Source: Buxus sempervirens
Taxonomy: Eukaryota; Streptophyta; Magnoliopsida; Buxales; Buxaceae
Reading direction: 5' to 3'
DNA: 64,000 nucleotides
Assembly: GCA_947561395.2 (NCBI GenBank)
Contig: OX387183.1
Span: forward strand, 11,087,402-11,151,401
The notes under the pieces were generated by a model that searched no databases, was not told the origin of the DNA, and saw only the letters and a program-made list of their open reading frames with translations. Shown one piece after another: positions 1-9,593 of this stretch (positions are counted from its first letter, which is position 1; the number at the start of each line of letters is the position of its first letter). The translations under genes and the position numbers were made by a program.

Positions 1-1619
1 TTTTCCAATTCAAAGTGCTTCATGGCCCGGCTGTAGTCTTGTTGCATCTCCAAATATATCTCGTTCAGCCTGATCTGCTTCTGATGCACTGCTTTTAGTG
101 TGTCATCAGAATTCCATACTGTTGACCTCACCCAACTCAACTTGTTGTCAATTTGTGCAAACTTCGGCTTAATCACTTCTCGTACATCCTTTCTCACAGA
201 GTAGGTGTCACTTTCTACGTTCTGAAGAAGATGTTCCATCTTAGCAACGTGGCGATCAGTTTCATGCTTGTATGCAAGCTGACCATCGTACAATTGTTTT
301 ATTTGCTGCTTCATCGTCTCCTGGTTCTCAAGAAGTAGCTTGGTTTGATTCATCAACTCACATTGCATGCCCATAACCTGTGAAAGGATTGATGCGAGTC
401 CACGAGGAAATTGGGAAGAAGTTGTTTGGTCTATAGGAGCAGTAGCAGGAGCAGGCGTCGATGAGGATGGAATATCATGTTCCACAGGTTGATCATGTGT
501 AGCAGACTCCAGAAGAGGAAGATCATGCTCATGTCCTATAGAAACATTGGGGGGAGGAGATGGAGGAGCAGGAGCATCTGCACCAGCAGGGGGAGGAGAT
601 GGAGGAGCAGCAGCATCCTCACCAGCAGGGGGAGGAGATGGAGGAGAAGGCGCATGGACCCCTGAAACAGGGGGAGGGGGTGGAGGAGCAGGAGCATCTT
701 CACCAGCAGGGGGAGGAGATGGAGGAGAAGGCGCATGGACCCCTGGAACAGGGGGAGGGGGTGGAGGAGGAGGATGAGACTTGTTGTATTGTCCCTTGGA
801 CTTATTGTATGTTGCAGTATTGATAGGAGGAAGGGGAGCAAGTAACTCATACTCGGGGAAGTCAATTTGATGCATCTTGACTATCTTTGCAATGGCACAC
901 CCGAGAGGAAGTCCACACCTACGTTTGGTATCGAGAAAACAGTCAAGCATAGTCGAAATCATGATGGTGGGAACATCAATTGAATGCCTGTTGACCAATG
1001 CATAAAGCAAGAGTGCCCTCATAGAAGGCACAGTTGATCTGTGACTCACCGGCGCAACGTTAGAGCATTGGATTTTGTATATGAATGAGGTGTCAAATGT
1101 AAACTTGGAGGAATCCAGAGCTTTGCCCTCATAGTCCCCCTCCCTCTCAGTGGTCAGTAAACAAGCAGCCACTTCATTGAGCAATTGTGGTAAGGGAGCA
1201 TCAACATACGGGAATTCAGGATTCTCAACTCTCGGAATACCTAGGGCCCCAGCGATGGTATCAGAATCTACATGGATGGGCTGCCTTCTGAGAGAGGTAT
1301 CGAAGGATGGACCGTCTGCGATGTTGTGGATGTTTGAATAGAATTCATATACTAGGTGTTGGGATGGGAGCAGGAAGTTGGTGAAGAGGTTATCCCATCC
1401 TCTCCCGGTAAATGCTGCACTAATAGACTCGGGGAAGTCTTCTAGAATAACCCCTCTTTCAAGCAAGATTTGTCTGTGGCTGACATCATTCTCGTACAGC
1501 TTCTTGGCCTGCCGATCGATGAAGATTGAATTATCAAATGAATCAATCCTGCGTTTCTTATTGGCTGTCCTGGAGGATTTCTTAGGTTTAGAAGATGAGG
1601 CTCTGGTCTTAGGGGCCAT
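1..1619 (-). CDS. Putative plant transposon protein, 3' end outside window
   Basis: An uninterrupted minus-strand frame of 539 codons starts at an ATG at 1619 and runs off the window edge without a stop. The N-terminus is basic and Ser/Lys-rich (MAPKTRASSSKPKK). Residues about 30-250 resemble the 'putative plant transposon protein' family (IPR046796/PF20167): a VYEFYSNI stretch, a segment ending in GALGIPRVENPEFPY, then a helical RALLLYALVNRHSIDVPT region. Residues about 282-358 are a proline-rich tandem repeat (PPSPPPAGEDAPAPP-type units), and the rest is Glu/Gln/Lys-rich and probably coiled coil. The family is known only as transposon-associated; no enzymatic activity is established. A minus-strand TATA box lies about 155 bp upstream. 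It is a diverged relative of the gene at 9594-10889, pointing the opposite way with the palindrome between them. The frame is from direct translation; the family is from remembered pattern. Confidence 0.75.
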   Translation of the reverse strand, partial: MAPKTRASSSKPKKSSRTANKKRRIDSFDNSIFIDRQAKKLYENDVSHRQILLERGVILEDFPESISAAFTGRGWDNLFTNFLLPSQHLVYEFYSNIHNIADGPSFDTSLRRQPIHVDSDTIAGALGIPRVENPEFPYVDAPLPQLLNEVAACLLTTEREGDYEGKALDSSKFTFDTSFIYKIQCSNVAPVSHRSTVPSMRALLLYALVNRHSIDVPTIMISTMLDCFLDTKRRCGLPLGCAIAKIVKMHQIDFPEYELLAPLPPINTATYNKSKGQYNKSHPPPPPPPPVPGVHAPSPPSPPPAGEDAPAPPPPPPVSGVHAPSPPSPPPAGEDAAAPPSPPPAGADAPAPPSPPPNVSIGHEHDLPLLESATHDQPVEHDIPSSSTPAPATAPIDQTTSSQFPRGLASILSQVMGMQCELMNQTKLLLENQETMKQQIKQLYDGQLAYKHETDRHVAKMEHLLQNVESDTYSVRKDVREVIKPKFAQIDNKLSWVRSTVWNSDDTLKAVHQKQIRLNEIYLEMQQDYSRAMKHFELE

Positions 1620-1773
1620 CTAAGATTTCAGAAGAAGAGAGGAAGAAAAATAAATATGCACAAAACAACACATAGCAAACGATAATGTTAGACACAGAAA
1701 AGATGAGTGCTACCGAATGCAAATAATATAGAATGTGAATAATATGAATAATTGTGTGGAAAAAACCCACTCC

Positions 1774-1780
1774 CTATATA
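1774..1780 (-). promoter_or_regulatory. TATA box of the leftward gene
   Basis: The minus strand reads TGTATATAGGGAG here, about 155 bp upstream of the ATG at 1619. The gene at 9594 has a similar arrangement (GTATAAATAGAGGG). Assignment is by motif and distance only. Confidence 0.5.
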
Positions 1781-2587
1781 CATAAAAAAAAACCCCAACA
1801 CTTGAGGAAAAAGTGCAGGCGTTATTCACGCGTCAGGGAGATAACAATAGGGATGTGTACTTGTCAAAGGCTTATAGGAAAAGTGAATAGTAACTTGATT
1901 GCAACCGATAATATAAACCATTCCGACGAAGATAAACCAAAATGTACCTCTTGAAGACATTAGAATAAACACATAGATCGGAAACCCTAAATGAACAAAT
2001 TAATACCCTAATCGTAACATATAAAATCAAAGCAGTAAAGTTCGTAAAGCATCTCGTCAGTCCTACGAACCAGAAATATAGGCTTTGGAACTCTTCCAGA
2101 AGAGAAGTGGTACCCACCCTGAGAAGACTTTATCGCAATGAAGATGAAGCGCTTCGGATGGCTTTGATTCGCATGGACGAAATAACGCGCCAGACCTGTT
2201 TCTTTGTAAATATAGGCAAACGCCCGAACGCACGCGCCCAGCACGTGCGCGCGTTGATATTAAATATGTGCCAAAACATAAGGAATTCTTCAAAGGGTAC
2301 CTTCGGTTTATGATTGGGGTACCCCAGGCAAAATGTGGGGATACCTCATGCAAAAACACGGCGGTACCCAAACCCGAAGCGAACGTCCGAGCGTTCACGA
2401 GAACGTGCGCGCGTTCATATTAAATATGTGTCGTCCCCAGAGCCTCTTAACTTTTTTAAAGTGTCCCAACGGGTTTTGTTCACGAGAACGTCCGAGCGTT
2501 CATGTATGTACATTTGTATATGTGTGTACACATGATTGTACACATGTGTGTACATGTTCACACATGTACATGTATATATGTGTACAC
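1781..2587. other. Spacer with first GGTACC and AACG..CGTT motifs
   Basis: No gene is supported. From about 2230 it carries the same words as the palindrome: CACGCGC at 2231-2237, CGTGCGCGCGTT near 2246, GGTACC near 2300, 2320 and 2363, and near-palindromic 14-mers at 2382-2395 and 2402-2415. A TGTACA-rich run begins near 2499. Motif spacing is less regular than inside the palindrome. Short open frames here are fortuitous. Confidence 0.6.
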
Positions 2588-2905
2588 ATGTACCCAGGTC
2601 TGTACATGTGTACACATGTACATGATATATGTGTACACAAGTACATGTTCTTTAACGTGTACATGTACGGACATGTGTGCACATGTACACACATGTCTAC
2701 ATCTGTTCAAATGCATGTAAATGTACATGTATGTGTACAAATGTACACACATGTACATGTGTACTCATATTGATATGTGTAAGCGTGTACACATGCACAC
2801 ACATGGGCACATGTGTGTACACACACGCACATGTGTACACATATACATATGTGTAAATGTGTACACAGATGACAATGTCCATGTGTACATTTGTAAGGTA
2901 CATCA
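2499..2905. repeat. TGTACA/ACATGT array, left outer
   Basis: A dense run of overlapping palindromic words (TGTACA, ACATGT, GTGTACAC). A full ACATGTGTACACATGT lies at 2604-2619. The mirror copy is about 7612-7929. Cys/His/Thr/Val-rich open frames across it on both strands are artefacts of the repeat. Confidence 0.85.
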
Positions 2906-3040
2906 GCAAACAAGCCAGAGGTGCCCCCAAATGATAACTTACGGTAGGGACAATTACGAAAACAAGTACGTCATAGGTACCCCACATAAAACGTGGGTAC
3001 CCAAACAATAACATGACGGTACCCCATTCTGATGGCGAAG

Positions 3041-4577
3041 GTACCATATATAAGGAATTACTAGGAAACATTAACGCGCGGACGTTAAGGTGCAACGCGC
3101 GCGCGTTAAAGCTATTAATGCGCGTCCGACAGCTGTCTTCTTCGGCAGGAACGTTCGCGCGTTCATGACCAACGTCCGCGCGTTGACGTCTCTTCCACTT
3201 TCCTTCTACAGGGTACCTTCGCTTTTAAAACAGGGGTACCTACGTATTATATCCTTGGGTACCCCCTTATATTTGGGGTACCTGTGTCCTACACTAATTT
3301 ACGCTCCTGTGCTTGTACATACATGTGTACAAATACATGAAAGCAGCCGATACACATCAAAAAATGTAATAACACGTGTGCACAGATGACAATGTCATAG
3401 GAACCCCAACTAATACGTGGGTACCCAAGGATAGGGAATGAAGCTACCCCACACGTAAGGCGAAGGTACCATATATAAGGAATTACTAGGAAACATTAAC
3501 GCGCGGACGTTAAGGTGCAACGCGCGCGCGTTAAAGCTATTAATGCGCGTCCGACAGCTGTCTTCTTCGGCAGGAACGTTCGCGCGTTCATGACCAACGT
3601 CCGCGCGTTGACGTCTCTTCCACTTTCCTTCTACAGGGTACCTTCGCTTTTAAAACAGGGGTACCTTCGTATTATATCCTTGGGTACCCCCCTAATATTT
3701 GGGGTACCTGTGTCCTACACTAATTTAGGCTCCTGTGCTTGTACATACATGTGTACAAATACATGAAAGCAGCCGATACACATCAAAAAATGTACTAACA
3801 CGTGTGCACAGATGACAATGTCATAGGAACCCCAACTAATACGTGGGTACCCAAGGATAGGGAATGAAGCTACCCCACACGTAAGGCGAAGGTACCATAT
3901 ATAAGGAATTACTAGGAAACATTAACGCGCGGACGTTAAGGTCCAACGCGCGCGCGTTAAAGCTATTAATGCGCGTCCGACAGCTGTCTTCTTCGGCAGG
4001 AACGTTCGCGCGTTCATGACCAACGTCCGCGCGTTGACGTCTCTTCCACTTTCCTTCTACAGGGTACCTTCGCTTTTAAAACAGGGGTACCTTCGTATTA
4101 TATCCTTGGGTACCCCCCTAATATTTGGGGTACCTGTGTCCTACACTAATTTACGCACCTGTGCTTGTACATACATGTGTACAAATACATGAAAGCAGCC
4201 GATACACATCAAAAAATGTAGTAACATGTGTGCACAGATGACAATGTCATGGAACCCCAACTACTACGTGGGTACCCAAGGATAGGGAATGAAGCTACCC
4301 CACACGTAAGGCGAAGGTACCCAATATGAGGAATTACTAGGAAACGTTAACGCGCGGACGTTAATGTCGAACGCGCGAGCGTGAAAGTTATTATTGCGTG
4401 TGCGACAGCTCTCTTCTTCGGCCGGAACGTTCGCGCGTTAGAGACCAACGTCCGCGCGTTAACGTCTGTAGCCCTTTCCTTCTACTCGGGTACCTTCGTT
4501 TTAACCCCGGGGTACCTTCGTATTATATCTTGTGCTACCTTAGGTTTAAGTGGGGTACCCTAAGATATGCTTCGGTA
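3041..4577. repeat. Left-arm tandem units of ~425 bp (3 full, 1 partial)
   Basis: The GTACCATATATAAGG-type start recurs at 3041, 3466 and 3892 and in variant form at 4317, giving periods of 425, 426 and 425 bp. The first three are nearly identical; the fourth is diverged and shorter. Each unit has two near-palindromic 14-mers on each side of a CAGCTG core (perfect GACAGCTGTC at 3128-3137), flanked by GGTACC boxes. In unit 1 the 14-mers are at 3073-3086, 3094-3107, 3150-3163 and 3171-3184, with GGTACC at 3040-3045 and 3212-3217. All are symmetric about 3128.5. Confidence 0.92.
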
Positions 4578-5065
4578 CATGTGTTTACATGTGTACAAAT
4601 ACATACAAGCAAGCCTATACACATCAAAGAATGTTCTTACATTTGTGCACACAAGTACACATTTTCCTGTGTGCGTGGGTACACGTACATGTACATGTGT
4701 ACACACATTTACCTGTACCTGTGCACACACATGTAGATGTTTACAAATGTACACACATGGGCACATGTTTATACACATATACATGTGTAGACATTGGTAC
4801 ATGTCTACTCATATATAAATGCACATGTACATGTATATATGCGTGCACACACATGTACACATGTGTATATGTGTAAACATGGAGATGTATATATGAGTAG
4901 ACATGTTCACATGTGTATATGTGCACACATGTATATGTGTGTAAACATGTTCCCATGTGTGTACAGGTATAAACATGTACATGTATGTACAAAGGTAAAG
5001 GTACATGTGTGTACACATGTACATGTACATACATGTTTACACATGTACACATGTATGGACATGCA
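4578..5065. repeat. TGTACA/ACATGT array, left inner
   Basis: A second run of the ACATGTGTACACATGT word family, ending at the central spacer. It pairs with the mirror array at about 5422-5940. No coding content is credible despite long open frames on both strands. Confidence 0.85.
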
Positions 5066-5421
5066 CAGAAGCGTATATTAGGGTTGGCCACAGGTACCCC
5101 AATTAAAACAAAGGTACCTCAATATATAATACGAAGGTAACCCGGCTTCAAAACGAAGGTACCCAGTAGAGGGTAAGGGGAACCGACGTCAAGGCGCGGA
5201 CGTTGGTCTCTAACGCGCGAACGTTTCGGCCGAAGAAGACCGTTGTCGCTTTATTAGCTTTAACGCTCGCGCGTTTGACTTTAACGTCCGCGCGTTAACT
5301 TTTCTTAGTAATTCCTCATATTGGGTACCTTCGCCTTACGCATGGGGTACCTTCATTCCCTATGCTTGGGTACCAACGTAGTAGTTGGGGTTCCTATGAC
5401 GTACTTTTCTTCGTAACTGTG
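5066..5421. repeat. Central spacer: a single motif module
   Basis: The spacer between the arms is a module of the same kind: GGTACC at 5158-5163, 14-mers at 5191-5204, 5212-5225, 5262-5275 and 5283-5296, GGTACC at 5324-5329. It is symmetric about 5243.5 with centre spacings 37-21-50-21-37. GGTACC-like boxes continue outward at 5346 and 5369. A direct repeat of it lies at about 8020-8345. Confidence 0.88.
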
Positions 5422-5939
5422 CCTAACCATACATTTGTACACATACATGTACATTTATATGCATTTGAACAGATGTAGACATGTGTGTACATGTGTACTC
5501 ATATATGTGTAAACATGTACATTTATATATAAGTAGACATGTACCAATGTGCACACATGTAGATGTGTGTAAACATGTGCCCATGTGTGTACATTTGTAA
5601 ACATGTACATGTGTGTACACAGGTACAGGTACATGTGTGTACACATGTACATGTACATACATGTTTACACATGTACATGTGTGTACACAGGTACAGGTAC
5701 ATGTGTGTACACATGTACATGTACATACATGTTAACACATGTACACATGTGTACATGTACACACATGTCTGTACATGTCTACAAATTTCTGTACCTGTAA
5801 ACATGTACTTGTGTACATGTACGTATACCCACGCACACACATGTGTGTAATTGTGTACACACATGTAAGTACATTCTTTGATGTGTATAGGCTTGCTTGT
5901 ATGTATGTGTACACAAGTAGACACATGTACCGAAGCGTA
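5422..5939. repeat. TGTACA/ACATGT array, right inner
   Basis: Reverse-complement counterpart of the left inner array, with the same word family and the same inner boundary relative to the centre near 5258. Confidence 0.85.
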
Positions 5940-7476
5940 TATTAGGGTAGGCCACAGGTACCCCACTTAAACCTAAGGTACCACAAAATATAATATGAAG
6001 GTACCCAGGTGTTAAGGCGAAGGTACCCCAGTAGAAGGAAAGGGCAACAGACGTTAACCCGCGGATGTTGGTCTCTAACGCCCGAGCGTTCCGGTCGAAG
6101 AAGTGAGCTGTCGCACGCGCATTAATAACTTTCACGCTCGCGCGTTCGACATTAACGTCCGCGCGTTAACGTTTCCTAGTAAATCCTCATATTGGGTACC
6201 TTCGTCTTACGTATGGGGTAGCTTCATTCCTTATCCTTGGGTACCCACGTTTTAGTTGGGGTTCCTATGACATTGTCAACTGTGCTCACGTGTTACTACA
6301 TTTTTTGATGTGTATCGGCTTCTTTCATGTATTTGTACACATGTATGTACAAGCACAGGTGCGTAAATTAGTGTAGGACACAGGTACCCCAAATATTAGG
6401 GGGGTACCCAAGGATATAATACGAAGGTACCCCTGTTTTAAAAGCGAAGGTACCCTGTAGAAGGAAAGTGGAAGAGACGTCAACGCGCGGACGTTGGTCA
6501 TGAACGCGCGAACGTTCCTGCCGAAAAAGACAGCTGTCGGACGCGCATTAATAGCTTTAACGCGCGCGCGTTGCACCTTAACGTCCGTGCGTTAATGTTT
6601 CCTAGTAATTCCTTATATATGGTACCTTCGCCTTACGTGTGGGGTAGCTTCATTCCCTATCCTTGGGTACCCACGTATTAGTTGGGGTTCCTATGACATT
6701 GTCAACTGTGCACACGTGTTACTACATTTTTTGATGTGTATCGGCTGCTTTCATGTATTTGTACACATGTATGTACAAGCACAGGAGCATAAATTAGTGT
6801 AGGACACAGGTACCCCAAATATTAGGGGGGTACCCAAGGATATAATACGAAGGTACCCCTGTTTTAAAAGCGAAGGTACCCTGTAGAAGGAAAGTGGAAG
6901 AGACGTCAACGCGCGGACGTTGGTCATGAATGCGCGAACGTTCCTGCCGAAGAAGACAGCTGTCGGACGCGCATTAATAGCTTTAACGCGCGCGCGTTGC
7001 ACCTTAACGTCCGCGCGTTAATGTTTCCTAGTAATTCCTTATATATGGTACCTTCGCCTTACGTGTGGGGTAGCTTCATTCCCTATCCTTGGGTACCCAC
7101 GTATTAGTTGGGGTTCCTATGACATTGTCAACTGTGCACACGTGTTACTACATTTTTTGATGTGTATCGGCTGCTTTCATGTATTTGTACACATGTATGT
7201 ACAAGCACAGGAGCGTAAATTAGTGTAGAACACAGGTACCCCAAATATAAGGGGGTACCCAAGGATATAATACGAAGGTACCCCTGTTTTAAAAGCGAAG
7301 GTACCCTGTAGAAGGAAAGTGGAAGAGACGTCAACGCGCGGACGTTGGTCATGAACGCGCGAACGTTCCTGCCGAAGAAGACAGCTGTCGGACGCGCATT
7401 AATAGCTTTAACGCGCGCGCGTTGGACCTTAACGTCCGCACGGTAATGTTTCCTAGTAATTCCTTATATATGGTAC
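5940..7476. repeat. Right-arm tandem units of ~425 bp
   Basis: Mirror image of 3041-4577: one diverged unit (about 5940-6200), then three near-identical units (about 6201-6625, 6626-7051, 7052-7476). Frame fragments translate to the same peptides as in the left arm (for example MQRARVKAINARPTAV on minus), so arm-to-arm identity is very high. Those frames have no codon-level support and are read as non-coding. Confidence 0.9.
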
Positions 7477-7611
7477 CTTCGCCATTAGAATGGGGTACCG
7501 TCATGTTATTGGTTGGGTACCCACGTTTTATGTGGGGTACCTATGACGTACTTGTTTTCGTAATTGTCCCTACCGTAAGTTATCATTTGGGGGCACCTCT
7601 GGCTTGTTTGC

Positions 7612-8019
7612 TGATGTACCTTACAAATGTACACGTGGACATTGTCATCTGTGTACACATTTACACATATGTATATGTGTACACATGTGCGTGTGTGTAC
7701 ACACATGTGCCCATGTGTGTGCATGTGTACACGCTTACACATGTCAATATGAGCACACATGTACATGTGTGTACATTTGTACACATACATGTACATTTAC
7801 ATGCATTTGAATAGATGTAGACATGTGTGTACATGTGCACACATGTCCGTACATGTACACGTTAAAGAACATGTACTTGTGTACACATATATCATGTACA
7901 TGTGTACACATGTACAGACCTGGGTACATGTGTGTTCTTGTTTGCACACATGTAAGTACATTGTTTGGTGTGTACCGGCTTGCTTGTATGTATGTGTACA
8001 CATGTATGTACATGCATAG
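7612..8019. repeat. TGTACA/ACATGT array, right outer
   Basis: Mirror of the left outer array as far as 7929. Beyond that it continues with related words (to about 8019) that do not match the left flank, which sets the palindrome edge. Confidence 0.8.
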
Positions 8020-8345
8020 ACGCGTATATTATGGTTGGCCCCTGGTACCCCAATTAAAACTAAGGTACTGCACTATATAATACGAAGGTACCCCGGTTTC
8101 AAAACGACGGTACCAGGTAGAGGGTGAGGGGAACAGAAGTGAACGCGCGGACGTTGGTCTTTAACGCGCGAACGTTCTGGCCGAAGAAGATCGTTGCCGC
8201 TTTATTAGCTTTAACGCTCGCGCGTTTAACTTTAACGTCCGCGCGTTAACTTTTCTTAGTAATTCCTCATATTGGGTACCTTCGCCTTACGTATGGGGTA
8301 CCTTCATTCCCTATGCGTGGGTATCCACGTATTAGTTGGGGTACC
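8020..8345. repeat. Extra motif module, direct repeat of the spacer
   Basis: Same orientation and order as 5066-5395: GGTACC at 8109-8114, 14-mers at 8142-8155, 8163-8176, 8213-8226 and 8234-8247, GGTACC at 8275-8280. Centre spacings are 37-21-50-21-37, identical to the spacer. A further half module (GGTACC 8601-8606, 14-mers 8634-8647 and 8655-8668; spacings 37 and 21) follows. Confidence 0.88.
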
Positions 8346-8730
8346 TATGACGTACTTGGCATGTGTACACATGTCTGTACGTGTACCCACGCACACACAT
8401 ATATACCTGCGTTTATATGTGTGTGTGTTCCTGTTTGCACACTTGTAAGTACATTTTTTGTTGTGTATCGGCTGCTTGTATGTATTTGTACACATGTATG
8501 TACAAGCACAGACGCGCATATTAGGGTAGGCCACAGGTACCCCAGTTAAAACTAAGGTAGCCATTGATATAATAAGAAGGTACCCCTGTGTTACAGGTAA
8601 GGTACCCCGTAGAAGGAAAGGGGCACAGACGTCAACGCGCGGACGTTTGTCTTTAACGCCCGCACGTTCCAGATTAAGAGGACAACTGAAGCGCGCGCTT
8701 TCTGAAGGACCTTTCGCGCGCTATTGTATG

Positions 8731-9015
8731 GGGTACCTTCATATGTTTTTTTGGGTACCTGCGTTTTATGTGGGGTACCCATACAGTACCTGGCTTCTTA
8801 ATTGTGGCAACCGTAAGGCATTATTGGGGGGCACCTTTGGCTTTTTTCCTGATGTACCTTAGAATTTTTTGAGGGGTGCCGTGGTCGTATTTCTTGGGTT
8901 ACCTCGCTACAACTCTGTGCTATTGGTTCTCTCTTCATGGGGTCACGTTTTGGAAAACTTTGCACAGTACCTTGGGCTTAAGTCTGGGGTAGCATGGCCT
9001 TCTTTAGGGGGTACT
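8731..9015 (+). promoter_or_regulatory. Helically phased GGGGTACC box array
   Basis: TACC, or a one-base variant, preceded by G-runs starts at 8734, 8756, 8776, 8787, 8809, 8832, 8855, 8877 and 8900, then 8968, 8990 and 9012. Steps are 20-25 bp with one 11 bp step, so sites stay on about the same DNA face. It ends about 310 bp before the TATA box of the rightward gene. Promoter or origin-like function is inference. Confidence 0.7.
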
Positions 9016-9179
9016 CAGATTTGTATGTATTGAAGGTTCAAAAATACGTGCACATATCTTACATGAGTCACATTCATAACGTGACATGAATGTTATAAAC
9101 TCTCACATCATTCAATACCTTTCCCATGATTTCTAGACACATTATTATATCATAAAAATATAATATTTTCATACAGCAA

Positions 9180-9265
9180 GTCGCTGTTTCATCAGGGTTA
9201 GGTCCCATGCGTAATCGGAACATGGCGATTAAGCATGCGATTAATCTATTGATTTGTACGACTAA
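9180..9265. promoter_or_regulatory. GATTAAT cluster upstream of the rightward gene
   Basis: Contains GTAATCGG, GCGATTAAG, GCGATTAATC and CGACTAATCGT within about 80 bp, directly upstream of the TATA box at 9322. The same palindromic word (CGATTAATCG) forms a cluster beside the transposase gene at 14880-15050. Confidence 0.55.
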
Positions 9266-9321
9266 TCGTGCGGCCGTATGTATTATTTGTATGCGCACAA
9301 GCGAGGGTTTATGTTTGGGTG

Positions 9322-9329
9322 TATAAATA
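9322..9329 (+). promoter_or_regulatory. TATA box of the rightward gene
   Basis: TATAAATA followed by GAGGGTTTCGC, 265 bp before the chosen ATG at 9594. The 5' leader would be about 235 nt. No intron signals were needed. Confidence 0.6.
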
Positions 9330-9593
9330 GAGGGTTTCGCTCCACTTCGTACTCACGAGTAATCTAGGGTTTCCTACGCATGGGTCCCCTTATTCCACTG
9401 TTCTCCTGCTGCCTCTCGCCTCCAAATCACGATTAATCTACGGTATACGCACTTCCTGTTTCTTCCAGGGTTCTCCAAGTCTGTATACTCTCCAACTCAA
9501 GGCCAAATATACGGGGTTTACGGTTTGGCTCCACCAAGTTTCCACTGTGAGTTGTGTTGAACATTGTTTTGTTCTCTGTCATTTTCTCAAATC

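Larger units (their letters stand above)
2588..7929. repeat. 5.3 kb palindrome (foldback inverted repeat)
   Basis: Position p on the left matches the reverse complement of position 10517-p on the right. Examples: the CCCAGG/CCTGGG edge at about 2590/7928, GGTACC at 3040-3045 and 7472-7477, open frames at 3515-3766 (plus) and 6751-7002 (minus), and 4381 and 6135. The coordinate sum stays within a few bases along both ~2.5 kb arms, so there are almost no net indels. Arms run about 2588-5065 and 5422-7929 around a ~355 bp spacer. Order in each arm, outside to inside: TGTACA array, GGTACC boxes, three ~425 bp units plus one shorter diverged unit, second TGTACA array. Foldback transposons such as Drosophila FB and Arabidopsis FARE2 have long inverted repeats built from subrepeats; this resembles them but is internal to a gene pair. 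Confidence 0.9.

Noticed and set aside
547..777. Plus-strand glycine/alanine-rich frame
   Set aside because: It is the complement of the proline-rich repeat in the real minus-strand gene.
3090..7352. Repeated MQRARVKAINARPTAV-type frames as a gene family
   Set aside because: Identical peptides come from identical 425 bp units. The third unit loses the start through one base change, and the frames span GGTACC and CGCG motif clusters, so they are non-coding.
3041..7476. CRISPR-like array
   Set aside because: Repeats are 425 bp tandem units with internal symmetry in a plant nuclear setting. There are no short repeat-spacer units and no cas genes.
2333..8080. Many open frames of 60-147 codons rich in Cys, His, Thr, Val, Tyr and Met on both strands
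   Set aside because: They run through TGTACA/ACATGT arrays where palindromic words give the same codons on both strands. There are no domains and no codon bias, and mirror copies exist in both arms.
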